DNA of 64,000 bases from Raphanus sativus. Lineage: Eukaryota; Streptophyta; Magnoliopsida; Brassicales; Brassicaceae. The notes under the pieces are model-generated. The model ran no database searches, was not told where the DNA came from, and was given only the letters and a program-made list of their open reading frames with translations. Position 1 is the first letter of the stretch. The number at the start of each line of letters is the position of its first letter. The stretch covers positions 32,821,407-32,885,406 of the forward strand of contig NC_079515.1 of NCBI RefSeq assembly GCF_000801105.2. Reading direction: 5' to 3'. Positions 10,028-20,749 of this stretch are shown piece after piece. The translations under genes and the position numbers were made by a program.

Positions 10028-11999
10028 TTGTACTTATGTACAAAAACAATAATTAATTTGAGAAATAAAAATGAGCTTATAGAGAAAAAAGAAGAAGAAG
10101 AAACTCAACTGATAAAAGAAACTGTCTTTAAAAAACGCACACGAATGCTAGACAGGAAATAAGATTTTGTGTTCCAGATTTGAAATATTTTGTGTGTTGA
10201 TAGTTTCGCCATATCCTTTGGCTTATATATGTGTTCGTTTGGACCATGGGGGCTTTATGTGGTGAAGTCAATGTAATAACTAAACACCATTTTAATATGT
10301 ATTTACAACAAATGCATATATCTAATCTAAGAGAATAAAGCGCATATCAAAGTAAAATATTATCAAACAAACGCGTTGTGTCGTTGACATTGGTTATGGC
10401 GACTCAAAATCCTTTATGTTAATTGGTGTTTCAAGTCAATATCCATTCTATATTAGAAAAAACAAACAAAAGAGAGTCAATTTACCCCATACAAGTTTAT
10501 GGAATCTTAATATCCGGTAATTTTCTTGCCGATTACATCAAATGAAACAAGGCATTCAATAATCTCAATCGCAATATGCGAGTATAACTGTTTCTATAAG
10601 ATTCTTATGTATAAATTTTTGGCAATGATTGTAATTACATTTCGGAGATTACATTTTGAATGCCCCAAATGATTTTATCTGGTTTAAATGTGTAAAACAG
10701 TAGAGTCAGAACCAGTCAGCATTGTGCAAAGAACAGGTCCACATAGACGTGTGCACACGTTGTATTCTATGTGGATTTGACTTGTATACTATGCAATCCT
10801 TCTTCAAGTTTCACTCTCATCTCAGCAGAACTTCTTTAGCTCTAGCCCTCTTGGTCTTTCATGTCATTTAGAAACCGACGAAGATTATTTTAGTTGGAAA
10901 ATCATACATATTTCTATTAAAGATATAATATTTGATTTTTAATTACAAGATAACATAGTTATAAAAAGAAATGAGGCTCGATTAACAAAAGAAACGAGGC
11001 TCAATGTCAAAACGATAATGAATAATAAATGGTCAATCTCTATAATATAACTTTAGATAGTGTTTTGGATTCTTTATCAGCTTTTGTTTTCTTCAGTAAA
11101 TTGCGTGGAACTTTAGGTTGCTTCCCGTGAACCTTCTTTACTTTTCACGCTTTTTGAAGATATTTTAATACTGACAAGTGACACTCAAAGCCATCAATTT
11201 GTTTTAGTAGCTGTTTATATTAAAAAATATAACGTTACCATCATTTCTCAATTTTCTCATGTAAATTTGTTTACGAATTATACATATAGGAGTGTACAAC
11301 TCGACTAAACATCTTTTATCAAAAAAAAAACTCGACTAAACATTTCGATTATGCAAACAACGATTGCAAATGAACAACGATTGTATCATCACTTTGGATT
11401 AACAAAGACGCATATCTGAGTTATACGCAAAATATATATAAATCATAAAACTAAAAAGAACTTCAGATGAAACTGCTAATTCGTTAACTATAGGCCATCC
11501 ATTTTCAAAAATAAACAAATAATAACAGTTGAATTTATCACGTCAAAGCAGAAACAAATGAATATCGCATATTCTTAATGAATTCATTGTTAATCTAATA
11601 GGCATGATTAGGTAGGTAATCAATATTTTTATCATGATTCAATGGACCTCTATAGATTACTAGTACCGGAGGACTCACAAGTTAAAGAACACTTTGAGTC
11701 ACCTAATTATTAAGGTTTATTAATTAAGGGGCATTTGAAGTAGAAAAAAAAAAGATGAGAACAAAGAGACACTTGCTTTTATAATGAACAATTGCATCTT
11801 TTTCACTTGCTAATTATAATTTTGTTTCTCCTTGAAAATTTTACCATATTACCTACTTATTCAAAAACTGTGCAATCGCATTCTTGTATGAACTGCAAAG
11901 TTGCAGATTTTAGTGACCACAAAAGCACATTTGTTGGCTAAATTTTTTAAAACACATTTTCTATTAAAACCTTCAGATACCATTTATAGAACTGCAAAC
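10028..11999. other. ERF upstream region and intergenic DNA
   Basis: About 2 kb of AT-rich DNA with no supported gene, apart from a micro-insertion at 11298-11343. The part next to 10027 is the ERF promoter and leader; a TATATATG-type element on the minus strand lies near 10224. Confidence 0.5.
11298..11343 (+). repeat. Micro-insertion with 15-bp direct repeats
   Basis: AACTCGACTAAACAT occurs at 11298-11312 and 11329-11343. Between them lie 16 nt, CTTTTATCAAAAAAAA, an A-tailed snippet on the plus strand. Confidence 0.75.
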
Positions 12000-12408
12000 T
12001 AGCATTTTTCGCTAAAACACAAAAATTGCATTGCAATACAAACCCTCATAATAGCATTTTTCCAATGAGAACTATTCATGAAAATCAACGACAAAAGATG
12101 TTTAGAGACGTTATATTGTTGAAACAAGGGAATGATTGTTGGAAAAAGTTTGGGTAACTTCGGTAAATTCTCAGGGAACCCCTTTCTGAAATTGTGGACC
12201 TTACTTCCATCAACATATGTCACAAGAGAGTCATTTTACTCGATCTTTCCAATTCCGTATATCTGTAAAACAGTTCCAGAATCTAATTTCCCAAGAGTTC
12301 TCAAAAAGTATGAGGTGGTTCTTTGACCAGTAAGAGAACATATACTCTCAACCCAAATTACCTTGTTCTTGCCTATCTTCTCCGGCCCGTATCTTGGTAT
12401 AAAGAAGA
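12000..12408 (-). pseudogene. Decayed coding-like stretch of unknown identity
   Basis: The minus strand stays open over almost 400 bp with one in-frame stop (near 12240). It reads protein-like sequence such as IWVESICSLTGQRTTSYFLR upstream of the stop and VTYVDGSKVHNFRKGFPENL downstream. I do not recognise the family. It abuts the duplicated TPP fragment on the opposite strand. Confidence 0.3.
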
Positions 12409-12890
12409 ATAACTCGATGAAGATGATTTCAAGGTATACAAATTAAATTTACGTCTGATGTATACAATTAATTTCACAATTCTAATTGTGTTTGTTTCCA
12501 TTTTAGTTTGTAGTGTCTAAATTAGATGCTTCAAAAGAGAGGACAAGGCTTAGGTCTTCTTGTCTCCAAGTGTTTCCCAAAGACACCAATGCTTCTTTTT
12601 CTTTGCAAGACCCAGTTGAGGCAAGTACATATACAAAAAAATAGGAGTTAAAGTATAGATTAATTCATCCATTCATGCGTATACATATACTGTATATTAA
12701 TACCTATGGTTACTCAAAATATAATGATCTACTTTTGCTAAATATTCAGGTGATGTATTTCTTGCAACGGTTGGTGGAGTGGAAACAAATTCAGCAATGA
12801 ACTGAAGGGACCAATGAATGCAGTTTTTAGTATAAATAATCATTGCCCATAAGTGCATACATATAAATATACTTGATATGTATAGGTTGA
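12409..12890 (+). pseudogene. Duplicated 3' fragment of the TPP gene
   Basis: This segment aligns along its length with the end of the TPP gene at about 1035-1430 and its 3' flank. It contains the exon remnant GATGAAGATGATTTCAAGG with its intron, the exon with LLVSK, the GC-starting intron (GAG followed by GCAAGT) and the terminal exon. It lacks every upstream TPP exon. A two-base insertion (CCAAGTGTTTCCC against CCAAGTTTCCC) shifts the frame, and the terminal exon meets a TGA earlier than the parent. It lies in the same orientation as the parent and is separated from it by the ERF gene. Confidence 0.85.
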
Positions 12891-13174
12891 TTCACCATGA
12901 TATTTGAATCACCTAATTAAGGAGCATTCGAAGTATTAAAAGGACGAGAAACATATGAAGACATGCTCAAGGTACAATGAGCCCCAATATGGTAACAAAA
13001 ATTCTTAAAGAACAGACAAATTGCTAAAAGAGAAGCAAGATTATCATAGCTAACAAGTAACAAAGATGCAATAATCGGATGACACTAGAAGTTATGATAC
13101 ATACATGAGTTGCTTCAAAGGTTACAGAGCCTCTTCCAAAGTGCAAACAGTAATTTTAAAAACACCAACAATAT

Positions 13175-14471
13175 CTAACTGTTGTTCTGTTGAGGTGTTT
13201 TCGTCGCTCTCTCCAAATCAATCTTGCAATTTTCTCTCAACTCTTTCATGGTTATGAAGCTATCCTGCTGCAGAATATAAAATAAACAACGGACTTCAAA
13301 TACACATAACCGAAAAAAACCATTTTACCAGTGAGAACACTAGTGAAGTTTTGTTCTGAAACAATCTAATAGAAGGCTCTAGAGGAACTTACAAGGTGGC
13401 TGCTTTCACGAGCCAGGATACCCTCCATGTTAAGAAAGAGAGATGTCCACTGACCCATGACATCAAACTCTACATTTGTGGAGTGATTGGAGTTTTCAGA
13501 TCCATAAACATCCGTTGTTGGCCTTCCTTTACCATTCCTTCGAATCAAGCTACTAGCTTCTTTCTGGCTCTTCTTCAGTACTGCACTCAAACACAAGCTC
13601 ATCATGAAATTACCATTATAAATCAACTATGAATTTTAGACCGTAATGAGAACACTTACCCGATAATCGACCTTTGATATCCTGGTAGTGGAGATCTGAC
13701 CAGATATATGCAGCTGAAGACAATCATTACATTCACAAACTAAGTTATAACTATTGTCACTGAGAAAAACAAAGAGCATTATTAACAAAAGCAACACTGA
13801 ATGATCAGACAACCTTTCAGGCAAAAGGAACAAGAGCATGATTTAAGCTCATCATCAGCTTCCATCTCTTGGTTCACCATCCCCATATTGCCAACAGCCG
13901 AACATCTGCTCATATTAAACGGCTTGATAGTCTCAGTACTAGGCAACAAACCCGTTCCTTCTGCACCCACCATCGCCAACCTGTCATCACTTCCGCAATT
14001 GCTGCTACTGAATACAGTCATGGTCAAGTCTTCACCGGTAACAGCATCGGTTTGACTCGAAAAGTCAGCTACGTTCGAGTCCTTTTCACACTCCCTCTGA
14101 CCAAGTTCCACCGCAGTATCGACTGCATTGGTTTCACCCTGAGACTCTTTCACATCGAGATTCTCAGAATCAGCGTCAACAACAGCAGGTGAGTCACCAA
14201 AGCTAATCTTGTCATCAGAAGAAGAACCATCGTTTGTATCGCTAGTCCTAGTACTCTCCTTGACCAAGTCGTCTACAACTAAACACAGCCTCTTGGAAAA
14301 CTTCACCCCTGAGCCTTCACGAGCAACGGTCTTACCAGCATCGTCCCCAGATTTCAAAAGAAAATCACCCAGAATCGAGGAGATTCCTCTCTTGCTTGGT
14401 ACATTAGTCATATCACACAAAGGGAGACGCGTTTCCTTGGACACTAAGCTCCAGCTACTATCTCCAGTCAT
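13175..14471 (-). CDS. Uncharacterised plant protein (At5g65120-like)
   Basis: Four exons (14471-13814, 13713-13660, 13580-13393, 13267-13175) join in frame to about 330 residues. I know no function. The N-terminal two thirds is Ser/Asp/Glu-rich and probably disordered, starting MTGDSSWSLVSKETRLPLCD. A short cysteine-bearing piece (CSCSFCLK) ends exon 1. The C-terminal third (YIWSDLHYQDIKGR, then VLKKSQKEASSLIRRN, then MGQWTSLFLNMEGILA) looks helical. The frame is open above the ATG at 14471, but that extension is low-complexity leader-like sequence, so I prefer this start. The identity comes from its position between the ERF and ACX2. Confidence 0.75.
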
Positions 14472-15276
14472 CTTCACAAACACAAAAACAAAAACAAAAA
14501 ACATTTCATCTTCAAAATCAAAATGTCGCAAAACCCATATTCCAAAAATCAAATGAAACAGCGAGATATAATAGTCTTAACCCCCAAAACAAAAACCCTA
14601 AAAAATTAAAGGTTCAATTAACACCAAAATCAACAAATTGAACAAAACCCTAATCGAAACCTCCAATTCGGAATCAGAAACTGGTAGTACGCTATGAAAT
14701 GAAGCGATTCTTTGACTAGAAGAAGAACCCTAAAACCAACAGAGTTAGGGTTACTGACCAATAGATTAGTGGCATCTGTCGACGGCCAAGGAATCTTCGT
14801 TTAATCGGAGAGATATAGGAGCTTGGGTCTCTCGTCGGAGTAGGTGAGCTAGGGTTTTTGAGGTGGTTGAGGCGGGAACCTGTGCGGATCTTCCGACCTT
14901 AAAGAGATTTCTTTTGACCCGCGTTTCGAATTACGATTTTTGGCGTCGGACTCGGGAGTCGCGCGCGGGGTCCCGCATCTATTAATGGGCCTTATTCATT
15001 AAGAAAAGCCCAATAACTTATAAGCCTTAGTATAAAAACCAAACCTTATCTGACAGAGACGTATGGAAGTATACATCCTACTTGAAGACGATGGGGGATC
15101 ATCTATAGATAGAAAGATATATCCTCGAAAGGCGCGCCAAACTTTTTATCCACTCGTAAAAGAACACGTCATCTTTGACTTTGAATCCACGTCAGCTCTC
15201 TTGCCGTGAAAGCATCCGCTTTATAAAACCGCACGATTGTTGGAAACTTTCCATTTGATATTTTTTTCTCTCTCAA
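14472..15276. other. Divergent intergenic region of the At5g65120-like gene and ACX2
   Basis: It contains the leader of the leftward gene (up to about 14880; an intron is possible) and the ACX2 promoter. A TATAAAA box (15220-15226) lies just upstream of the ACX2 start. GCGCGC-rich sequence is found near 14950-14975. Confidence 0.55.
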
Positions 15277-18004
15277 ATGGAATCACGGCGAGGGAACCAG
15301 ATGGCGGGGGAGGAGGAGTTTTCCGATCTAGCCGCGGCGAGGCGGATCCAGCGATTGTCGTCGCACATCTCCCCCGCGCTAACGCCTCCGTCGTCTCAGG
15401 TGCAGAGGGAGGTTTGTTCTTCGCGGACGACGAAGAAGGTGGGGGTGAACAGCCAGGCGCTGTCCGTGTACATGAGGGGGAAACACATGGACGTGCAGGA
15501 GAAAGTGTACGAGTTCTACAATTCCCGGCCCGATCTGCAGACGCCGATCGAGATCTCGAAGGACGATCACCGGGAGCTGTGTATGAGGCAGCTGCTGGGG
15601 CTCGTGAGGGAAGCAGGGGTGAGGCCGTTTAGGTATGTCGCGGATGATCCTGAGAAGTACTTCGCCATCATGGAAGCTGTTGGTAGCGTTGATATGTCGC
15701 TTGGGATCAAGCTCGGCGTTCAATACAGGTTTACTACTTTGGAGATATTGAATTTGGATTAGTATTGTTGTTGATGGATCTTTAAGCTTCTTGTTATGTA
15801 TATATATGATTGTGTTAGTATTGATGATTAGAACTTAGCCGTTTGCATTGACTTTTTTTTTTAATATACAAATTACGTATAGTCTTTGGGGAGGATCTGT
15901 GATTAATTTGGGAACGAAGAAGCATAGAGACAAGTATTTCGATGGAATTGACAATCTCGACTACACTGGTTGCTTTGCTATGACTGAGCTCCACCATGGT
16001 GAGTGATCGATCACTCATGATCAGGACCCCATCTGAGATTTAATGGGCTATAACATTTTTTTAACAACCTTGGTAAATAAAACTAGTTTCATAATTTGGG
16101 GGCATTTGTTAATATAAAAAACCTCAATGATGCATCTGTGTGTCATTAGTTTACTAAGCTTTGGTTTTGTGTTTGCCTCAAGGTTCAAACGTTCAGGGTC
16201 TCCAGACCACGGCCACGTTCGATCCCATTACAGACGAGTTCGTGATCGACACGCCTAATGATGGAGCCATCAAATGGTGGATTGGAAATGCTGCAGTTCA
16301 CGGGAAGTTCGCCACTGTTTTCGCCAGGCTCATCCTTCCAACTCATGATACCAAAGGAGTGTCTGACATGGGTGTCCACGCCTTCATTGTTCCCATAAGG
16401 GATATGAAAACTCACCAGACGCTCCCTGGTGTTGAGATTCAAGATTGTGGACATAAAGTGGGCCTCAATGGTGTGGACAACGGTGCTTTGAGGTTCCGTT
16501 CTGTGAGAATACCCCGTGACAACCTTCTCAATCGGTTTGGAGATGTGTCACGAGACGGGAAGTATACAAGTACTTTACCAACAATCAACAAAAGATTTGG
16601 AGCAACACTCGGTGAGCTTGTAGGTGGACGAGTTGGTCTTGCTTATGCATCTGTTGGCGTCCTTAAAATATCCGCCACCATTGCTATTCGTTACTCGCTG
16701 TTGAGGCAACAGTTCGGTCCTCCAAAGCAACCTGAGGTCAGCATTCTTGATTACCAGTCTCAACAACACAAGCTCATGCCGATGTTAGCCTCCACCTATG
16801 CGTACCATTTTGCAACAGTGTACCTCGTGGAGAAATATTCAGAGATGAAGAAGACTCAGGAGGAGCAATTGGTTGCTGATGTCCATGCGCTCTCTGCGGG
16901 GCTCAAATCTTATATAACGTCGTACACCGCTAAGTCACTCTCGGTCTGCAGAGAAGCTTGTGGAGGACATGGTTACGCAGCTGTTAACAGGTTTGGAAGC
17001 TTGAGAAACGATCATGACATTTTCCAAACATTTGAAGGAGACAACACTGTGCTTCTGCAACAGGTAAGAAACTTTCCACCTTGTCCTGATAACGAACAAC
17101 CATGTTTATAGTGTTTGGTTGTTTCTTATAGGTGGCAGCTGATTTGCTTAAGCGATACAAAGAGAAGTTTCAAGGTGGGACATTGACAGCTACGTGGAGT
17201 TACTTGAGAGAGTCGATGAACGCTTACTTGTCTCAGCCAAATCCTGTTACAGCTCGTTGGGAAAGTGAAGATCATCTAAGAGATCCTAAATTCCAACTAG
17301 ATGCTTTCCGGGTGAGTCTCTACAATATAATCTCTCTGACTTCATCGTTATCAATCACTTAACGTTTCATCTCCTCAGTATCGAACATCGCGTCTCCTAC
17401 AAAGTGTTGCAATGAGATTGACGAAACACACCAAGACCCTTGGACCATTCGGCGCTTGGAACAGATGCTTGAATCATCTCTTGACACTTGCGGAGTCTCA
17501 CATTGAATCAGTCATTCTCGCCAAGTTCATTGAAGCTGTTCGAAAGTAAGTAACAAACACACATTGCATCTTCCCTTACAAATCAAGTTTTAACAAACAC
17601 GCATGCATCTTACGTCTGTTGTTTCTTCAGGTGTCCGGACCGAAGTGCAAGAGCTGGTCTGAAACTAGCATGTGATCTTTACGCATTGGAGCGAATATGG
17701 AAAGATATAGGAACCTACCGTAACGTGGATTATGTGGCGCCTAACAAAGCCAAGGTTTGCTTGTTGTTGTTATATATGAACCAATGATTTTTTTTCTCTT
17801 GATTAAATGGTTGGTTACAGATGATGTTTATCTTTTTTGTTTTGGCAGGCGATTCATAAGTTGACCGAGTATTTGAGTTTTCAAGTAAGGAATGTGGCCA
17901 AGGAACTAGTGGACGCTTTCGACCTACCGGATCATGTTACTCGAGCGCCAATTGCTAGGCAGTCTGATGCTTATGCACAGTATACTCAAGTTGTTGGATT
18001 CTGA
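15277..18004 (+). CDS. ACX2: Peroxisomal long-chain acyl-CoA oxidase 2
   Basis: This FAD enzyme performs the first step of peroxisomal beta-oxidation, converting long-chain acyl-CoA to trans-2-enoyl-CoA and H2O2. Seven exons (15277-15728, 15883-15998, 16183-17063, 17132-17311, 17379-17545, 17631-17754, 17849-18004) join in frame to 691 residues, the usual ACX2 length. The N-terminus has a PTS2 peroxisome signal, RIQRLSSHI, fitting R(L/I)x5H(L/I). Conserved oxidase motifs include [10 protein letters not shown] (flavin region), [14 protein letters not shown] and [16 protein letters not shown], followed by [11 protein letters not shown], which contains the catalytic glutamate. The first ATG after the TATA box is used. 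Confidence 0.95.
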
Positions 18005-19150
18005 AAAAGGTGAAAGGAAGAAAAAAAGAAATATCAGATTGAAATAATTAAATCTCCTTCGAGTCTTTTTGATACGAAGTGAAAATAACAATTTATAGTA
18101 CGTGTTGTCCCTTTTCTGTTATGTGTTTTGTGTATTCGTTGCTATTTGTTTTCCACATGGGAATAAATCAAGTAAGAAACATTGAACTTCATTTTTCAGA
18201 CTTATCTTCTAAAATATTCATAGGCCTGATCACACACCTGATGTGTTCGTTTAGACTTTTGAAGAGAAACAATGAAAACATTAAACCGCATTGCATTTTT
18301 TAACATGGTCGTTAAAAATCAAGGATGAGTAAAAAAATATCAAGAAGCACTTTCTTAAATATCCGTCCAAGCTTTTTATGATTAGTTCATGCCTATCTGG
18401 TCGTATGATATCTGACACCGACTTTCACTGCAAAAAGGAGTGGGTAAAACGTGGTGGCCGTAATGTATAAGATGCAGAGGTCATAGAATCCCTAAAATCA
18501 TTCACAAACATCCAAATCTGTTATCGAACCGTCCTCTCATTTCTTTTCTGACTCAAGTCTGTCTCCAACTTCACTCCAGCTTTTTAAGCAAAAAAAGAAA
18601 AAACAAACTATACTCCAGCTTTTGATCTTCATATGTGACCTATAGAATTCAGCGGCAACAACCATGTTACAACTACTCCTGAAGTATCCACCGCTATCTT
18701 CTTTCTTCTTTTAATAAAATAAAGAATCGACTGACATCACTTATGATATTAAAATTTTGGGTTATATAACTCGCGCACTTTTAGGTTATAATTTGTTAAT
18801 TCCCGAAGGTAAAGCTATTCACCACTCACCACATAAAAACATTATTTTAGTATGTATTGTTTCCTTAGGACATGCAATGTAGTTCAGACAAGACGAGCAG
18901 AAAACTCGCCACGACCCTCTTAAAACATGCACACCTCCTCCTTTACATATTATAATATCATTTTTATTTCAAAAATTTATCCAAAAGCAACAAATTAGTA
19001 CTATATATGACACAAGGGTCACGTTACCGAATCAATCACGTATAAAACCGAAACTCGAGCAATCGCAAGGGATCATTTTGTTTTCCAAACACACATAAGA
19101 AGATTCTAATCATCATAAAACTATACTGTATACAGTTAAATAAAATAAAA
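18005..19150. other. ACX2 3' flank and EIL promoter region
   Basis: No gene is supported. A short imperfect duplication around an A-run (ACTCCAGCTTTT at 18573-18584 and 18612-18623) resembles the micro-insertions elsewhere, but its A-tail does not abut the second repeat. TATAAAA at about 19041 could serve the EIL gene. Confidence 0.5.
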
Positions 19151-20581
19151 ATGGTGGAGGTCCAAGATTTGGAACCACTTAGCCCCATTCAAGACGATGA
19201 TTGCGAAGAAGACGAAGATGACGAACTCGACCGTCTAGGTGAAGACATCAGCTACGACGATCTCAAGAGACGCATGTGGAAAGATCGAAACCTCATGTGC
19301 AAGCTCAAACAGCAGCAGAAAGATAACTCTTATCCCTCGTCTCCCACGTCAACACCATCTTCCTCTTCCTCTTTCTCATCATCATCAGCTATCGTGCGCC
19401 GAGCAGAAGCCTCACGCCGCAAGAAAATGGCTAGATCTCAAGACTCCGTGCTGAAGTACATGATGAAGATAATGGAAGTCTGCAAAGCCCGAGGGTTCGT
19501 CTACGGAATCGTACCGGAGAAAGGCAAACCGGTAACCGGTTCTTCCGACAGCTTGAGACGCTGGTGGAAAGAAAACGTCCAGTTCGACCAAACCGCTCCG
19601 ACCGCTGTTTCAGACTACTTAACGTTAGCGGCCGCTCAGCTAATCTCGTCAAGCGAATCTCTAGATCCGAACTCGTACATCCACATGCTCCACGAGCTGC
19701 AAGACACGACGCTGGGCTCCTTGCTATCGGCTCTGATGCAACACTGCGTGCCGCCGCAACGGCGTTTCCCGCTGGAGAAAGGCCTGGCTCCGCCGTGGTG
19801 GCCGAACGGGAAAGAGATGTGGTGGGGAGAGCAAGGAGCGACTGCGTTCGAGCACGGTCCCCCTCCGTATAGGAAACCGCACGATCTTAGGAAAGCTTGG
19901 AAAGTGAGCGTTTTAGCGGCCGTGATCAAACACATGTCGCCGAACTTGGAGAGAGTGAGACGGCTCGCGAGACAGTCAAAGTGTTTGCAAGATAAGATGA
20001 TGGCTAAGGAGACCGATACTTGGTCTCGTGTGCTGAACCAAGAAGAAGCTCTTCTAAAACGCCTCAAGATCTCTGACGACGACGACGAGGAAGTGGAAGT
20101 GGAAGTGGATGAGGAGGATCAAGAACCGGCGATGGGGAACAAGAGAAAAGGTGAGTTTGTGGAAGAGGAAGCAGCGTTGTCTAACGTATACACGTGCCAG
20201 AACACGAGCTGTCCTTCGAGCGATGCGAGTTTAGGATTCGTGGACAAGAATCTGAGGACAGGACACGAGATGGAGTGTCTCTACGGGACTCAAGAACCGA
20301 TATACCAGGGCAGTGTTAGCTCGGATGGGTTTGTTAGGTCGATAACAACAACGAGTGACGATGATGATAACGGTAATGACACGACGGTTTATCAGAATCA
20401 AGACGGTAACTGGCTAGACTATCTCTGGTTCGAGAGGTTGCATGATTTTAACTGTCCCGCGGTGGATTTAAACCAATTACCAGATCATTCTGTCTCGAAT
20501 CCGACAGTTAATAACGAGGAAGACTTCTCGTTATGGGACATGGGTTGTGAAGACAGAGATATCTACATGTCTCAAGATTGA
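19151..20581 (+). CDS. EIL5: EIN3-like transcription factor
   Basis: An intronless 476-residue EIN3/EIL family protein, a nuclear DNA-binding regulator of the ethylene/sulfur-response class. The N-terminus is acidic ([20 protein letters not shown]). The family DNA-binding region follows: [17 protein letters not shown], then [20 protein letters not shown], then [20 protein letters not shown] and [17 protein letters not shown] second conserved block runs [20 protein letters not shown] to [21 protein letters not shown] further acidic run lies near residue 310. It is shorter than EIN3 (about 628 residues), mostly in the C-terminus. Position next to BST1 suggests the At5g65100 ortholog; the numbering EIL5 is from memory. 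Confidence 0.9.
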   Translation: MVEVQDLEPLSPIQDDDCEEDEDDELDRLGEDISYDDLKRRMWKDRNLMCKLKQQQKDNSYPSSPTSTPSSSSSFSSSSAIVRRAEASRRKKMARSQDSVLKYMMKIMEVCKARGFVYGIVPEKGKPVTGSSDSLRRWWKENVQFDQTAPTAVSDYLTLAAAQLISSSESLDPNSYIHMLHELQDTTLGSLLSALMQHCVPPQRRFPLEKGLAPPWWPNGKEMWWGEQGATAFEHGPPPYRKPHDLRKAWKVSVLAAVIKHMSPNLERVRRLARQSKCLQDKMMAKETDTWSRVLNQEEALLKRLKISDDDDEEVEVEVDEEDQEPAMGNKRKGEFVEEEAALSNVYTCQNTSCPSSDASLGFVDKNLRTGHEMECLYGTQEPIYQGSVSSDGFVRSITTTSDDDDNGNDTTVYQNQDGNWLDYLWFERLHDFNCPAVDLNQLPDHSVSNPTVNNEEDFSLWDMGCEDRDIYMSQD

Positions 20582-20749
20582 AAAAAGCTCTCTAGTTACA
20601 ATGTATTAAAAAACAGAGTTAAGAGAATAATAAACAGAGGAAAAACATTTTGTTGTTTGATCCAAAAGCTATACAATCTCAAGAAATAATATTTTCTTTT
20701 AATCCATTTTTTTTTTGTTCAAAAAAAAAAAGAAAGGGTAATAAATCTT

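Noticed and set aside
15237..15723. ORFs of 131 and 114 codons over ACX2 exon 1
   Set aside because: Alternative frames of GC-rich ACX2 coding sequence.
18573..18623. Another micro-insertion
   Set aside because: The A-run does not abut the second repeat and the repeat is only 12 bp, so evidence is too weak to count it.
19564..20067. ORFs of 102 and 143 codons within the EIN3-like gene
   Set aside because: They are alternative-frame shadows of a well-conserved EIN3 DNA-binding domain.
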